A stretch of DNA of 39,175 nucleotides from an uncultured Lachnospiraceae bacterium (GTDB lineage: Bacteria; Bacillota; Clostridia; Lachnospirales; Lachnospiraceae). Numbering within the stretch: the stretch's first letter is position 1; every line of letters starts with the position of its first letter. Shown in pieces: positions 1-8,140 of the stretch. The DNA lies in NCBI GenBank assembly GCA_947629525.1, contig CANREB010000023.1:1-39175 (forward strand). The letters run 5' to 3'. Under the pieces are notes generated by a model. That model made no database searches, was not told the origin of the DNA, and saw nothing but the letters and a program-made list of their open reading frames with translations. Both the position numbers and the translations under genes were made by a program.

Positions 1-74
1 AACAAACCGTAACAATATTATAACATAACCGTAAAATCTAGCCATTTCCCGTATTCAGCCCTTGCTATATTCGG
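1..74. other. Foreign sequence interrupting sigG (edge of an unseen element)
   Basis: From position 74 down to 1 the sequence no longer encodes SigG in any frame. The AVP codons at 75-83 are followed, on the minus strand, by codons for PNIARAEYG... and a stop at 18-20. The octamer AACCGTAA occurs twice in direct orientation (5-12 and 27-34), 22 bp apart, which is the kind of spacing seen for recombinase arm sites, although no site type is recognised. I infer that this is one end of an inserted element lying mostly to the left of the window. The other end and any recombinase are not visible. Confidence 0.5.
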
Positions 75-362
75 GGGTACAGCATAAGTACTGAATTTCA
101 CATTGAGTCCTGAGTCAAAATTGTCTATCGCCTTTATCAGACCTATGCATCCTATCTGAAACAAATCGTCCACATTTTCATTCGACTGTGAAAACCTTTT
201 TATCACACTCAGTACAAGCCTTAAGTTGCCTTTTATATATTCTTCCCTTGCCTGTTTGTCGCCTTGTTCTATGCGTGCAAAAAGCTCCTGTTTTTCCTCA
301 TTTTTGAGGATAGGGAGCTTTGCCGTATTAACACCGCATATTTCTACTTTTCCTTGAGCCAT
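18..362 (-). CDS. sigG: Sporulation sigma factor SigG, N-terminal part only (interrupted gene)
   Basis: SigG is the late forespore sigma factor. Residues 1-96 match the family closely: the opening KVEICGVNTAKLPILKNEE, the region 2 segment NLRLVLSVIKRF, DDLFQIGCIGLIKAIDNFD and NVKFSTYAVP. Family members continue with a MIIGEIRRYLRD-type segment and about 160 more residues (regions 3 and 4). Here the frame instead reads 18 unrelated residues and stops, giving 114 residues against about 257. The start ATG at 362 is well placed behind GGAGG. The position downstream of spoIIGA and sigE is the usual one. SigG function needs regions 3 and 4, so this piece alone cannot be an active sigma factor. Either an intervening element is excised during sporulation, or the gene is dead. 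Confidence 0.9.
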   Translation of the reverse strand: MAQGKVEICGVNTAKLPILKNEEKQELFARIEQGDKQAREEYIKGNLRLVLSVIKRFSQSNENVDDLFQIGCIGLIKAIDNFDSGLNVKFSTYAVPPNIARAEYGKWLDFTVML

Positions 363-382
363 TGCACATTACCTCCATTTCT

Positions 383-418
383 ATGCCATGACAGGCACAG
401 TATCGCCTGCCGTGGCAT
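383..418 (-). other. Hairpin between sigE and sigG
   Basis: A 14-bp stem with one mismatch and one wobble (ATGCCA...GGCAGGC against GCCTG...TGGCAT on the minus strand) encloses an 8-nt loop. It sits just before the sigG ribosome binding site. No T-run follows, so it is not a typical intrinsic terminator. It might slow read-through or stabilise mRNA; that is inference. Confidence 0.4.
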
Positions 419-434
419 ATGTAGAGGTAAAAAA

Positions 435-1178
435 TCAGCTCGCCATTTCTTTCTTAAGACGTTTCATTATCTTTTTTTCGAGCCTTGATATGTACGATTG
501 TGATATTCCAAGATAATCCGCCACTTCTTTTTGCGTCATTTCCTTATCGTCAGTGTTACCCAGACCAAAGCGCAGTGTTATGATAGTGCGTTCCCTCTCG
601 CCAAGCCTTGATATGGCGCTTTTGAGCAGATTACGTTCAACTTCATTCTCAAGGTCACGGTATATTACGTCCTCGTCAGTTCCCAATATATCCGACAGCA
701 GAAGTTCATTGCCGTCCCAGTCAACGTTGAGCGGCTCATCGATAGACACTTCAAATCTGGTCTTATTGTTTCTTCTGAGGTACATAAGTATTTCATTTTC
801 TATGCACCTTGACGCGTAGGTGGCAAGTTTGATATTTTTATCGCGGTTAAATGTGTTGATAGACTTTATCAAGCCTATCGTGCCTATTGATATCAGATCC
901 TCAACCCCTATCCCGGTATTGTCAAATTTTTTTGCTATATAAACGACGAGCCTTAGATTGTGCTCTATAAGCGTTGCCCTTGCCTCGTCAGCCCTGTCCG
1001 TTTCAAGACCGTTTATCGCCTTATTCTCCTCCTCCGCGTCAAGCGGCGGCGGAAGGATCTCCGAGCCTCCAATATAGTGTATCTCCTGTCTGTCATTTAT
1101 ATTCCTGCCCACGTATCTGTTATTATTTTTTCCTATTGACAACCTCATTTTATTTGGTAAATATAATTTCAATACCAT
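435..1178 (-). CDS. sigE: Sporulation sigma factor SigE (pro-sigma-E)
   Basis: SigE is the early mother-cell sigma factor of sporulation, made as an inactive precursor. The 247 residues contain the processing region ([13 protein letters not shown] near residues 34-46), region 2 ([54 protein letters not shown]), a [20 protein letters not shown] block, and region 4 with the helix-turn-helix ([23 protein letters not shown]). Length fits the family (239 residues in Bacillus subtilis plus a slightly longer pro-region). The ATG at 1178 follows AGGAGGAAGG. It lies 28 bp after spoIIGA, whose product is the protease that removes the pro-sequence, so substrate and enzyme are co-expressed. Confidence 0.97.
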   Translation of the reverse strand: MVLKLYLPNKMRLSIGKNNNRYVGRNINDRQEIHYIGGSEILPPPLDAEEENKAINGLETDRADEARATLIEHNLRLVVYIAKKFDNTGIGVEDLISIGTIGLIKSINTFNRDKNIKLATYASRCIENEILMYLRRNNKTRFEVSIDEPLNVDWDGNELLLSDILGTDEDVIYRDLENEVERNLLKSAISRLGERERTIITLRFGLGNTDDKEMTQKEVADYLGISQSYISRLEKKIMKRLKKEMAS

Positions 1179-1206
1179 TTTTCCTTCCTCCTATATACAT
1201 CATTGT

Positions 1207-1983
1207 TCAGAATAAACCTTGATTTAATATCATCTGAAAAGAGCCGTCCTGCGACAACTGTCCTTTATACAGAGCTACAACGGCGTCTTTCTTTATGATA
1301 TCTCTGTCGCCGACACTGATGATAAGTTCATCGACCATTGTTCCTTCAAGCACTCCATGTTTCTCCCCTATACTCATAAAAGGTATTATTTTATAATTTT
1401 GCGGCTTTGAAGCAAGCCAGAGCTTTGTCGTTTCCGTTTCTTCAATAATAGAAACAGGTTTTCTGCTTATCGGTTCAAGCAGTGCGTTTCCTGTGTCATA
1501 CAATGCCTTGAACTCGACATTTTCTCCGTTTTCGTTTATCGTCACCTTATAAATTCTCTGTCTGCCTTTTTTGTCTATGTGCCATGACATGAATATAACC
1601 GCACATGTAAGGGCGGCAAGCACTGCCAGCCTCACCCACGAAGCTACGCCGAGCCGCTCCACGCACGCATCCAGTTTAGTATATATAAACGCAAACGCAT
1701 GAAAAAATATCACACCCATCAGCAGTTCACTCTTTTTCAGCCGAGCCGCCGTATAGACCATTATCATGTCCGTTATAAGCACGGCAAAAATATACATCAA
1801 ACCGTACCTTATCCCCAAGAGCAGCACGACGACAGCACCCGCTCCGCCTATCAGCGCCGCTGCCGCTATCCGCCATGGCACAAGCTTCTTCTTTAGTATA
1901 AACAGCGACAATGCAAGCATCGCAGCGTCAAGTATGCTGTTTTCTATAAAATAAACATCAAGGTATATCTCATAAATCCTCAT
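1207..1983 (-). CDS. spoIIGA: Sigma-E processing peptidase SpoIIGA
   Basis: SpoIIGA is the membrane-bound aspartic protease that cleaves pro-sigma-E in the mother cell after a forespore signal. The N-terminal half is hydrophobic with about five transmembrane segments. The C-terminal half is the protease domain, with the catalytic motif ALYDTGN near residue 164. The length of 258 residues is slightly short of the B. subtilis protein (about 309) but contains both parts. Start: the ATG at 1983 follows GGGAGG with a very short spacer; a GTG codon directly upstream (1986) is also possible and gives one more residue. It is the first gene of the spoIIGA-sigE-sigG group, set off from ftsZ by a terminator. 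Confidence 0.92.
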   Translation of the reverse strand: MRIYEIYLDVYFIENSILDAAMLALSLFILKKKLVPWRIAAAALIGGAGAVVVLLLGIRYGLMYIFAVLITDMIMVYTAARLKKSELLMGVIFFHAFAFIYTKLDACVERLGVASWVRLAVLAALTCAVIFMSWHIDKKGRQRIYKVTINENGENVEFKALYDTGNALLEPISRKPVSIIEETETTKLWLASKPQNYKIIPFMSIGEKHGVLEGTMVDELIISVGDRDIIKKDAVVALYKGQLSQDGSFQMILNQGLF

Positions 1984-2025
1984 CACCTCCCTGATAGGAG
2001 TTCTTGTTCACAAACTAAAGTATAC

Positions 2026-2062
2026 AAAAAGTCCCACGCTTTTTTTGTCAAAGCGTGGGACT
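2026..2062 (-). terminator. Intrinsic terminator after ftsZ
   Basis: On the minus strand a perfect 13-bp stem (AGTCCCACGCTTT / AAAGCGTGGGACT) with a 7-nt loop is followed by TTTTTG. It lies between the ftsZ stop and spoIIGA, separating the vegetative division cluster from the sporulation genes. spoIIGA must therefore have its own promoter in the short gap 1984-2029; I could not assign one with confidence. Confidence 0.92.
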
Positions 2063-2088
2063 AAATATTGTTTATTTTTCGACATTTT

Positions 2089-3303
2089 TCATTTTTTATC
2101 GTTTTGAGAAAATCGGGTGATGAAATCGGGTATCTTTATCGACTGTTCCTTAACATTGCTCTTTAAGTCTATCGGGGGCTTAATGCCCGATATCGGCTTT
2201 ACTCCTCCGTCTTCACTCTGTGCATTACCGTTACCGCCTGCGGCGTTAATGCCCTGCGGCAACTGCGTTCTCTGCCTTACAGCCGAAGCTGAGATATTTT
2301 TAGGCGTCACTGAAAATCCGCTGCCAAGCCTTGAAAGCGGGGTGTTGACGGCATTGGGGTCAATACCTGTAGCAATGACCGTAACGGTGCAGGAATCAGC
2401 CATATCTTCATTGTACATAGCACCGAATATGACATTGATATCCTCTCCTGCGAGTTCCTGTATGTAGCTTGCCGCGTCGTTAGCATCAAATATCGATATG
2501 TCGCCTGAGATATTGAGTATGACATCAGTAACTCCATGTATCGTCGTCTCAAGAAGCGGTGACTCGACAGCCATCTTGATAGCTTCTGCCGCTTTATCTT
2601 CTCCTTTACCGTAGCCGATACCGATATGTGCGATACCCTTGTCCTTCATAACAGTCTGTACATCGGCAAAGTCAAGGTTGATAACAGAAGGCACATTGAT
2701 AAGATCGGTTATTCCCTGTACAGCCTGCTGCAAGACCTCGTCCGCTTTTTTTAACGCGTCGGGCATCGTAGTACGCCTGTCCACTATCTCGAGAAGCTTA
2801 TCATTCGGAATAATGATAAGCGTGTCCACATGTTCTTTTAATTTTTCTATTCCTGCAAGAGCATTTGTCATACGCGTGCGCGCCTCGAACTTGAATGGCT
2901 TCGTGACAACACCGACCGTAAGTATGCCCATCTCCTTGGCAATGGATGCAACTATGGGCGCAGCTCCCGTACCTGTACCGCCGCCCATACCGCAGGTGAC
3001 GAACACCATATCTGCCCCTTTAATGGCTTCCTTGATATCCTCGGCACTTTCTTCCGCTGCCTTTTCACCTACTTCGGGCTTAGCGCCCGCGCCAAGTCCC
3101 TTTGTAAGCTTTTCTCCTATCTGCAGAAGTTTATTTGCTTTACAAAGCTGAAGCGCCTGTTTATCGGTATTGACACCTATAAACTCAACACCCGTAATAG
3201 CTTCTTCTATCATTCGATTGACAGCATTATTACCAGCACCGCCTACTCCGACTACTATAATTCTTGCTGCCGCATCTGTTTCATTCGATATTAACTCGAG
3301 CAA
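2089..3303 (-). CDS. ftsZ: Cell division protein FtsZ
   Basis: FtsZ is the tubulin-like GTPase that forms the division ring. Visible features: the Rossmann start [19 protein letters not shown], the tubulin signature [10 protein letters not shown], the NxxFAD-type T7-loop region ([11 protein letters not shown]), a variable linker rich in Gly, Asn and Gln, and a C-terminal peptide [10 protein letters not shown] that fits the conserved tail binding FtsA or SepF. I place the start at TTG 3303 ([16 protein letters not shown]) because AAGGAGG stands 8 nt upstream and the N-terminus then matches the family. The frame stays open for 21 more codons upstream, but without a ribosome binding site. This gives 404 residues, normal for the family. 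It is the last gene of the dcw cluster. Confidence 0.97.
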   Translation of the reverse strand: MLELISNETDAAARIIVVGVGGAGNNAVNRMIEEAITGVEFIGVNTDKQALQLCKANKLLQIGEKLTKGLGAGAKPEVGEKAAEESAEDIKEAIKGADMVFVTCGMGGGTGTGAAPIVASIAKEMGILTVGVVTKPFKFEARTRMTNALAGIEKLKEHVDTLIIIPNDKLLEIVDRRTTMPDALKKADEVLQQAVQGITDLINVPSVINLDFADVQTVMKDKGIAHIGIGYGKGEDKAAEAIKMAVESPLLETTIHGVTDVILNISGDISIFDANDAASYIQELAGEDINVIFGAMYNEDMADSCTVTVIATGIDPNAVNTPLSRLGSGFSVTPKNISASAVRQRTQLPQGINAAGGNGNAQSEDGGVKPISGIKPPIDLKSNVKEQSIKIPDFITRFSQNDKK

Positions 3304-3394
3304 GTTTCCTTCCTCCTTCACATTCCTTATAAACCTATCTAATCTATCATACAATTTTTTTTTCAATTTATCAACATATTTTTAATTTTTTTAG

Positions 3395-4129
3395 TCATTT
3401 TTCCCTGTTAAATGAGATACTTTTTCTGTCTGTAGTGTAGCTTTGAAGATCGAGTGTTCCGCGTTCGCCGTCAAGCGATGGCAGTATGTAGGCAAGCTGC
3501 ATCAGTTTTTCGTCAAGGTTTTCAAGCTTTCCGATGCTTACCTTGACACCGCCGTAGCCGAGCGTCACATTATAGTCTTTGTCAAACTGTATCTTGTCGC
3601 ATATTATGTCATATTTATTTAACAATTTGGTTATTGTAAGTATATCCTGAAAAATGGCATCATTTTCGACGGGAAGCTTCTCGTACAGCACCACATGGTC
3701 AAAATCGATGCCTGTCACCTGCGGTATGCCACCTGTGGTGACCTTTGACGCTTCCACGACGATGCCCTCATTGTCAAAATACATATATCTTCCAAGGTAC
3801 TCAACGTAACCCGCAAGGGCTTTTTCATATACGGATATCTTTATGGTATCATTTGACTGGACTATGACGTCCATGGTTTCCACAAACGGGACATCTTCAA
3901 TACTTTTGTTTTTATACTTTAGTGACAGGTAAAGCGAATTATCGCCAAAATACCCCGTCATTACCATTGACTTTATCTCTTCAGCCGAATAGTGCTTGTT
4001 GCCGTCCACTATAACGTTTTTGACCGAATAATGTATCAATATGAAATACATCAGCAGTAAAAAAATGTTTACAACGGCAAGTGCAATGACTATCCTTACT
4101 TTTAATCTTATGTTGGGAACTTTTTCCAT
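3395..4129 (-). CDS. ftsQ: Cell division protein FtsQ/DivIB
   Basis: FtsQ (DivIB) is a bitopic membrane protein of the divisome that links FtsL/FtsB (DivIC) and the septal synthase. The 244 residues show a short basic cytoplasmic N-terminus, one transmembrane segment (about residues 12-33), then an extracytoplasmic POTRA-type region beginning with the typical VKNVIVDGNKHYSAEEI. The beta-domain follows. The sequence is poorly conserved, as usual in this family, and the assignment rests on topology, the POTRA start and the place between murA and ftsZ. GGGGGAG lies 12 nt before the ATG, a rather long spacing. The gap to ftsZ (about 90 bp) contains no obvious terminator. Confidence 0.88.
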   Translation of the reverse strand: MEKVPNIRLKVRIVIALAVVNIFLLLMYFILIHYSVKNVIVDGNKHYSAEEIKSMVMTGYFGDNSLYLSLKYKNKSIEDVPFVETMDVIVQSNDTIKISVYEKALAGYVEYLGRYMYFDNEGIVVEASKVTTGGIPQVTGIDFDHVVLYEKLPVENDAIFQDILTITKLLNKYDIICDKIQFDKDYNVTLGYGGVKVSIGKLENLDEKLMQLAYILPSLDGERGTLDLQSYTTDRKSISFNREK

Positions 4130-4150
4130 ATCCTGCCTGTGCTCCCCCTT

Positions 4151-5464
4151 TCATCCGAGACTGATCTCTGCCCCCAGTCTCTTTAAATCGCCTGCTATAT
4201 CCTGATAGCCTCTGTTAATGTAACTGATGTCCGATACCGTGGTAATGCCCGAGGCTGCAAGCCCCGCTATCACCAGTGCCGCGCCGCCCCGAAGCTCCTT
4301 TGCCGCGACATTTCCCGCCAGAAGCTTGCCTTTTCCTCTCACCAGCGCAGTATCGCCGTTGATACCTATGTCTGCCCCCATGCCGCGAAGTTCGTCAGCT
4401 ATCCTGAATCTGCTTGAAAATATATTTTCCTTTATCAAAAGTTCTCCCTGTGCCACAGCCGCTGCTGCCATAAGCGGCGACTGCAGATCCGTCGGAAATC
4501 CGGGATAAACATCTGTCTCAACACGGGTCACATTTTTGAGCTGTTTTCTTTCAGGCGCGGTGAGCTGCATCGTTTTCGCGGTATCATCGAATTTAATCTT
4601 CCCTCCCATGTTTACTATTATATCACATGTACTGCCCATTTGTTCAATGGGTATGTTTTCCAGTGTTATGCGCCCGCCTGCCGCAAGCGCCGCAAACATA
4701 TATGTACCCGCCACTATCCTGTCAGGTATCATATCAAACCCGACTCCGCAAAGTTTACCGACGGGCGTACCGTTTATTACAAGTTTTCCCTCTGTCCAAA
4801 AGCTTTCCGTGAGCACTATGTCTGCGCCTGCCCTGTTCAGGAAATCGCAAAGCACTGTGACTTCGGGTTCTTTTGCGGCATTTTTGAGCACTGTCGTGCC
4901 TTTTGCCGTCACTGCCGCAAGTATTATATTCTGGGTCGCGCCAACGCTTGGAAACGGCAGCGTTATATGCGCTCCCTTAAGCTCATCCGCATATGCATGT
5001 ATTTTATTGCCTTCCGTCCATATCTGAGCGCCCAGTTTTTCCAGTCCCATCAGATGTATGTCTATGGGGCGCTCTCCTATCACGCATCCTCCGGGATAGT
5101 CAACATATACTTCCCCTACGCGCCCTAAAAGCGCTCCCATCAGTATAACGGATGAGCGCATAGCCCTGACATACCGCGAGGGAAGTACGCAGTGCTTTAT
5201 TGTGTCTGCATTTATAACGATATCGATACCGTTTATGCCTGATATTGTTTCAACCTCCGCACCCGCACTTTTGAGCAGGCTGCGCATACATTCTATATCC
5301 GTGATATCGGGACAGCCTTTGAGCGTGCATTTGCCGGGTATCAGAAGACATGCCGCCATAATTGGCAGCGAAGCGTTCTTTGAACCTTGTATTCTGACGT
5401 TTCCCGAAAGGGGATATCCGCCTTCCACTCTGATGTAACTTTTATCATTACTGCTTTGGGTCAT
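4151..5464 (-). CDS. murA: UDP-N-acetylglucosamine 1-carboxyvinyltransferase MurA
   Basis: MurA transfers enolpyruvate from PEP to UDP-GlcNAc in the cytoplasm, the first committed step of peptidoglycan precursor synthesis. The sequence shows the substrate-binding SKNASLPIMAA (KN motif), the catalytic loop PGGCVIGERPIDIHL with the cysteine that is the fosfomycin target, and VETDVYPGFPTDLQSP near the end of the active site. I choose ATG 5464 (MTQSSNDKS) because GGTGGA stands 6 nt upstream; an in-frame ATG at 5488 lacks a binding site. The resulting 437 residues fit the family. Sitting between ftsW and ftsQ, it takes the place where many bacteria have murG, murC or murB. Confidence 0.96.
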   Translation of the reverse strand: MTQSSNDKSYIRVEGGYPLSGNVRIQGSKNASLPIMAACLLIPGKCTLKGCPDITDIECMRSLLKSAGAEVETISGINGIDIVINADTIKHCVLPSRYVRAMRSSVILMGALLGRVGEVYVDYPGGCVIGERPIDIHLMGLEKLGAQIWTEGNKIHAYADELKGAHITLPFPSVGATQNIILAAVTAKGTTVLKNAAKEPEVTVLCDFLNRAGADIVLTESFWTEGKLVINGTPVGKLCGVGFDMIPDRIVAGTYMFAALAAGGRITLENIPIEQMGSTCDIIVNMGGKIKFDDTAKTMQLTAPERKQLKNVTRVETDVYPGFPTDLQSPLMAAAAVAQGELLIKENIFSSRFRIADELRGMGADIGINGDTALVRGKGKLLAGNVAAKELRGGAALVIAGLAASGITTVSDISYINRGYQDIAGDLKRLGAEISLG

Positions 5465-5543
5465 ATATAATCCACCGTTAAAAATCATGAATTATATTAT
5501 TATATGTTATGACCTTCGCGTAATTTACCGAAATTATGACCCG

Positions 5544-6698
5544 TCACTTACATTTTTTGCTTACATTCAGGACTATGCCTATCTCCGAAAGCAAAAACAG
5601 CGTTGAAGTACCTCCATAGCTTATAAACGGAAGCGTTATACCTGTATTCGGTATGGTATTGGTGACAACGGCTATATTCAGTATGACCTGAATAGCATAA
5701 TGAGCCATAACGCCTACCACAAGAAGCGAACCAAATCTGTCCGTAGTCTTGTTTGCCACTACCATGCAGCTCCATATGAGTACAACAAAAAGCAGGATAA
5801 TCGTATATGCGCCGAAAAGTCCAAGCTCCTCGCATATTATCGAGAATATCATATCATTCTGAGCTTCGGGAAGGAAACCTCTCTTCTGCATGCTTTGTCC
5901 CAAGCCTTTGCCCCATATCCCGCCCGAGCCTATGGCGTACAGCGCCTGAATGGTCTGAAACGCCCTGTCGGTACTGTATGCTTCAGGATCAAGCCACGCC
6001 CTTATCCTCGCCATTCGGAACGTTCCTCCGTCGGCACTGCCTGTCGTTGCCATAATAACTATCGCAGCAACGCCAGCCACCGCGATAACTCCCAATATTA
6101 TAAACCACTTATAATCAGGAACCGCCACAAAAAGCATCGCGACTGCGATACCGAGGACTATGATAGCGGAACTTAAGTTATCCGATATGATGTATATAAG
6201 TGCGGCGACAACTGCCGGCGGCACCAGTATTATAGCTATTCCCTTGGGCGTGCGGATAACATTTTTCCCTATCTCTTCAAGCCTTTGTATGATACTTGCA
6301 AGGTATATGATAATACCGAGCTTTGCCACCTCGGCAGGCTGCAGAGTAAGACCTATCCTGAAGTCCAGCCATCTTGTCGCACCGTTCCTCGTCACACCGA
6401 GCGGCGTAAGCAGCAGGAATATCAATACGACAGATGTGATAAGGGCAATCATATCAAAACGCTGCCAAACCTTGTAATTAACACGCGACACGAAAAACAG
6501 CGCGATAAAGCCTAAAATAGTCGAAAAGCCCTGTCTTTTGAGGTAATAGGCAGAATCATTAAAATCCACTCCCGCCTCATATGAGCTTACGGAATAAATC
6601 ATAAGCAGTCCAAATCCTACAAGGAAAAGAACGACTGCCAAAAGCACGTAATCCATATTATGTTTGCTGTATCTGAATTTCTGAGGTCTGTTTGCCAC
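5544..6698 (-). CDS. ftsW: Peptidoglycan glycosyltransferase FtsW (SEDS family)
   Basis: FtsW is the SEDS-family glycan polymerase that works with a class B PBP at the septum. The 384 residues are strongly hydrophobic with about ten membrane segments. The family motifs are visible: RWLDFRIGLTLQPAEVAKLG, FLPEAQNDMIFSIICEELG (the loop with the Glu-rich end) and NTIPNTGITLPFISYGGTS. The start is a GTG at 6698; its ribosome binding site (AAGGAG) lies in the last codons of murD, so the two genes are translationally linked with only 4 bp between them. SpoVE and RodA are close relatives. The place in the dcw cluster supports FtsW, but the same protein might also act in spore cortex synthesis with the neighbouring SpoVD-like PBP. 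Confidence 0.94.
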   Translation of the reverse strand: MANRPQKFRYSKHNMDYVLLAVVLFLVGFGLLMIYSVSSYEAGVDFNDSAYYLKRQGFSTILGFIALFFVSRVNYKVWQRFDMIALITSVVLIFLLLTPLGVTRNGATRWLDFRIGLTLQPAEVAKLGIIIYLASIIQRLEEIGKNVIRTPKGIAIILVPPAVVAALIYIISDNLSSAIIVLGIAVAMLFVAVPDYKWFIILGVIAVAGVAAIVIMATTGSADGGTFRMARIRAWLDPEAYSTDRAFQTIQALYAIGSGGIWGKGLGQSMQKRGFLPEAQNDMIFSIICEELGLFGAYTIILLFVVLIWSCMVVANKTTDRFGSLLVVGVMAHYAIQVILNIAVVTNTIPNTGITLPFISYGGTSTLFLLSEIGIVLNVSKKCK

Positions 6699-6702
6699 GT
6701 TA

Positions 6703-8088
6703 TCACTCCTTCAGATTATTTACATATTCCTTGAATTGTTTTCCCCTCACTTCATAGTTGGGGAACATTCCCCAGCTTGCGCAGGCGGGCGACAGAAGCA
6801 CTGCGTCTCCGCTTTTTGCGCTTTTTACGCATATGTCAAGCGCCTTCTCAAAGCTGTCGGCAAATACAATGTCACCTTTTGGAAAACCGCATTTTACTGC
6901 GCAATTCGCTATTTTTTCTCTTGTCTGACCTATAAGCACAAGCTTTTTTACCTTGCCGTCAAAACAGTTTATCCAATCGTCATATTCACTTCCTTTATCG
7001 TAGCCGCCGCCTATAAGTATCGTCGGTCTGTCCATCGCCTTTATGCCCTGAATAGCCGCGTCGGTGTTTGTCGCCTTTGAATCGTTGTAATAAACGACTC
7101 CGTTTTTGGTCGCTACATATTCTATCCTGTGCTCAACAGCCACAAAGCGTTTTATCGTCGAAAGTATATTTTCCATAGGCACACCCGCGTTCATGCTGAT
7201 GCCGATTGCTGCCATTACATTTTCGATGTTGCATATGCCGACGAGGTTCATATCTGTCCTGACGTTCAGAAGCCGTGTGCTTTTGCCGTCTTTTGCAAGA
7301 TATATATAATCGTCCTCGTAATAGATGCCGTCGTCAAGGCGTCTTGCGGAAGAAAAGTATATTACCTTTGCGGGACATCTTGTGCCGAAGTCCCTTGTAT
7401 AATCGTTCTCGTAGTTTAATACGCAGTAGTCGTCCTTAGTCTGATTAAGGGTGATGTTTTCCTTAGCCGCCACATAATTTTCCATTGTGTGGTGACGGTT
7501 GAGATGGTCGGGGGTAATATTCAGTATCGCCGATACCTGCGGGTGGAAATTTTCTATTGTTTCAAGCTGAAAGCTTGATATTTCGGCAACCGATACAGTA
7601 TCGCCGTTCATAAGCGGCGCCGCTTCCGTGTAAGGATTGCCTATATTTCCCACTATATAGACGTCATCATAATATTCCTGCATTATCTGCCCTACAAGCG
7701 ATGTAGTGGTAGTTTTGCCGTTCGTACCCGTGATTGCAATCACTCTGCCTGCCGCGAAATTATACGCAAGTTCCACTTCTCCCCATATGTGTATATCCTT
7801 TTCTTTCATATACAACACAAAATCGGCATCTGTAGGCACGCCGGGACTAAGCACTGCAAGCTCTGCGTCTTTTGTTATATCCTCCGGAAATTTTCCCGTG
7901 ACTATCTGCGCCTTTGTGTCATATCCCAGTTTTTCGCTTATCTGCTTTTTCACCGCATCGATATCCGTATTTTCATTGCTGTCATATAATAACGGAAGCG
8001 CTCCGTTTTTTTCAAGAAGTACCGCCGAACCTATCCCGCTCTTGCCTGTACCTGCTATAATGACTTTTTTATTTTCCACATCTGTCAT
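6703..8088 (-). CDS. murD: UDP-N-acetylmuramoyl-L-alanine--D-glutamate ligase MurD
   Basis: MurD adds D-glutamate to UDP-MurNAc-L-Ala with ATP in the cytoplasm. Visible: an N-terminal Rossmann fold (KVIIAGTGKSGIGSAVLL), the Mur-ligase P-loop AITGTNGKTTTTSLVG, the ISSFQLETI segment, the LNITPDHLNRH motif, and the C-terminal domain with YNDSKATNTDA and LIGGGYDKG. 461 residues is normal. The ATG at 8088 has GGAGG 6 nt upstream. It is the only Mur ligase in this cluster: murE and murF, often next to it, are not in the window, and mraY is missing as well. Confidence 0.96.
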   Translation of the reverse strand: MTDVENKKVIIAGTGKSGIGSAVLLEKNGALPLLYDSNENTDIDAVKKQISEKLGYDTKAQIVTGKFPEDITKDAELAVLSPGVPTDADFVLYMKEKDIHIWGEVELAYNFAAGRVIAITGTNGKTTTTSLVGQIMQEYYDDVYIVGNIGNPYTEAAPLMNGDTVSVAEISSFQLETIENFHPQVSAILNITPDHLNRHHTMENYVAAKENITLNQTKDDYCVLNYENDYTRDFGTRCPAKVIYFSSARRLDDGIYYEDDYIYLAKDGKSTRLLNVRTDMNLVGICNIENVMAAIGISMNAGVPMENILSTIKRFVAVEHRIEYVATKNGVVYYNDSKATNTDAAIQGIKAMDRPTILIGGGYDKGSEYDDWINCFDGKVKKLVLIGQTREKIANCAVKCGFPKGDIVFADSFEKALDICVKSAKSGDAVLLSPACASWGMFPNYEVRGKQFKEYVNNLKE

Positions 8089-8140
8089 AACTATCCTCCA
8101 TGCCGCTTGAACGGCGCAAATAATGATTGAAAATGCTTCA

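Noticed and set aside
75..362. sigG ending through a sequencing frameshift.
   Set aside because: No frame downstream of 75 restores the conserved sequence, so the DNA itself is different.
383..418. Hairpin between sigE and sigG as a terminator.
   Set aside because: No T-run follows, and sigG has its ribosome binding site directly behind it.
3304..3366. Longer FtsZ N-terminus starting at 3366.
   Set aside because: The start would be TTG without a ribosome binding site, and the extra residues do not match the family; TTG 3303 has AAGGAGG.
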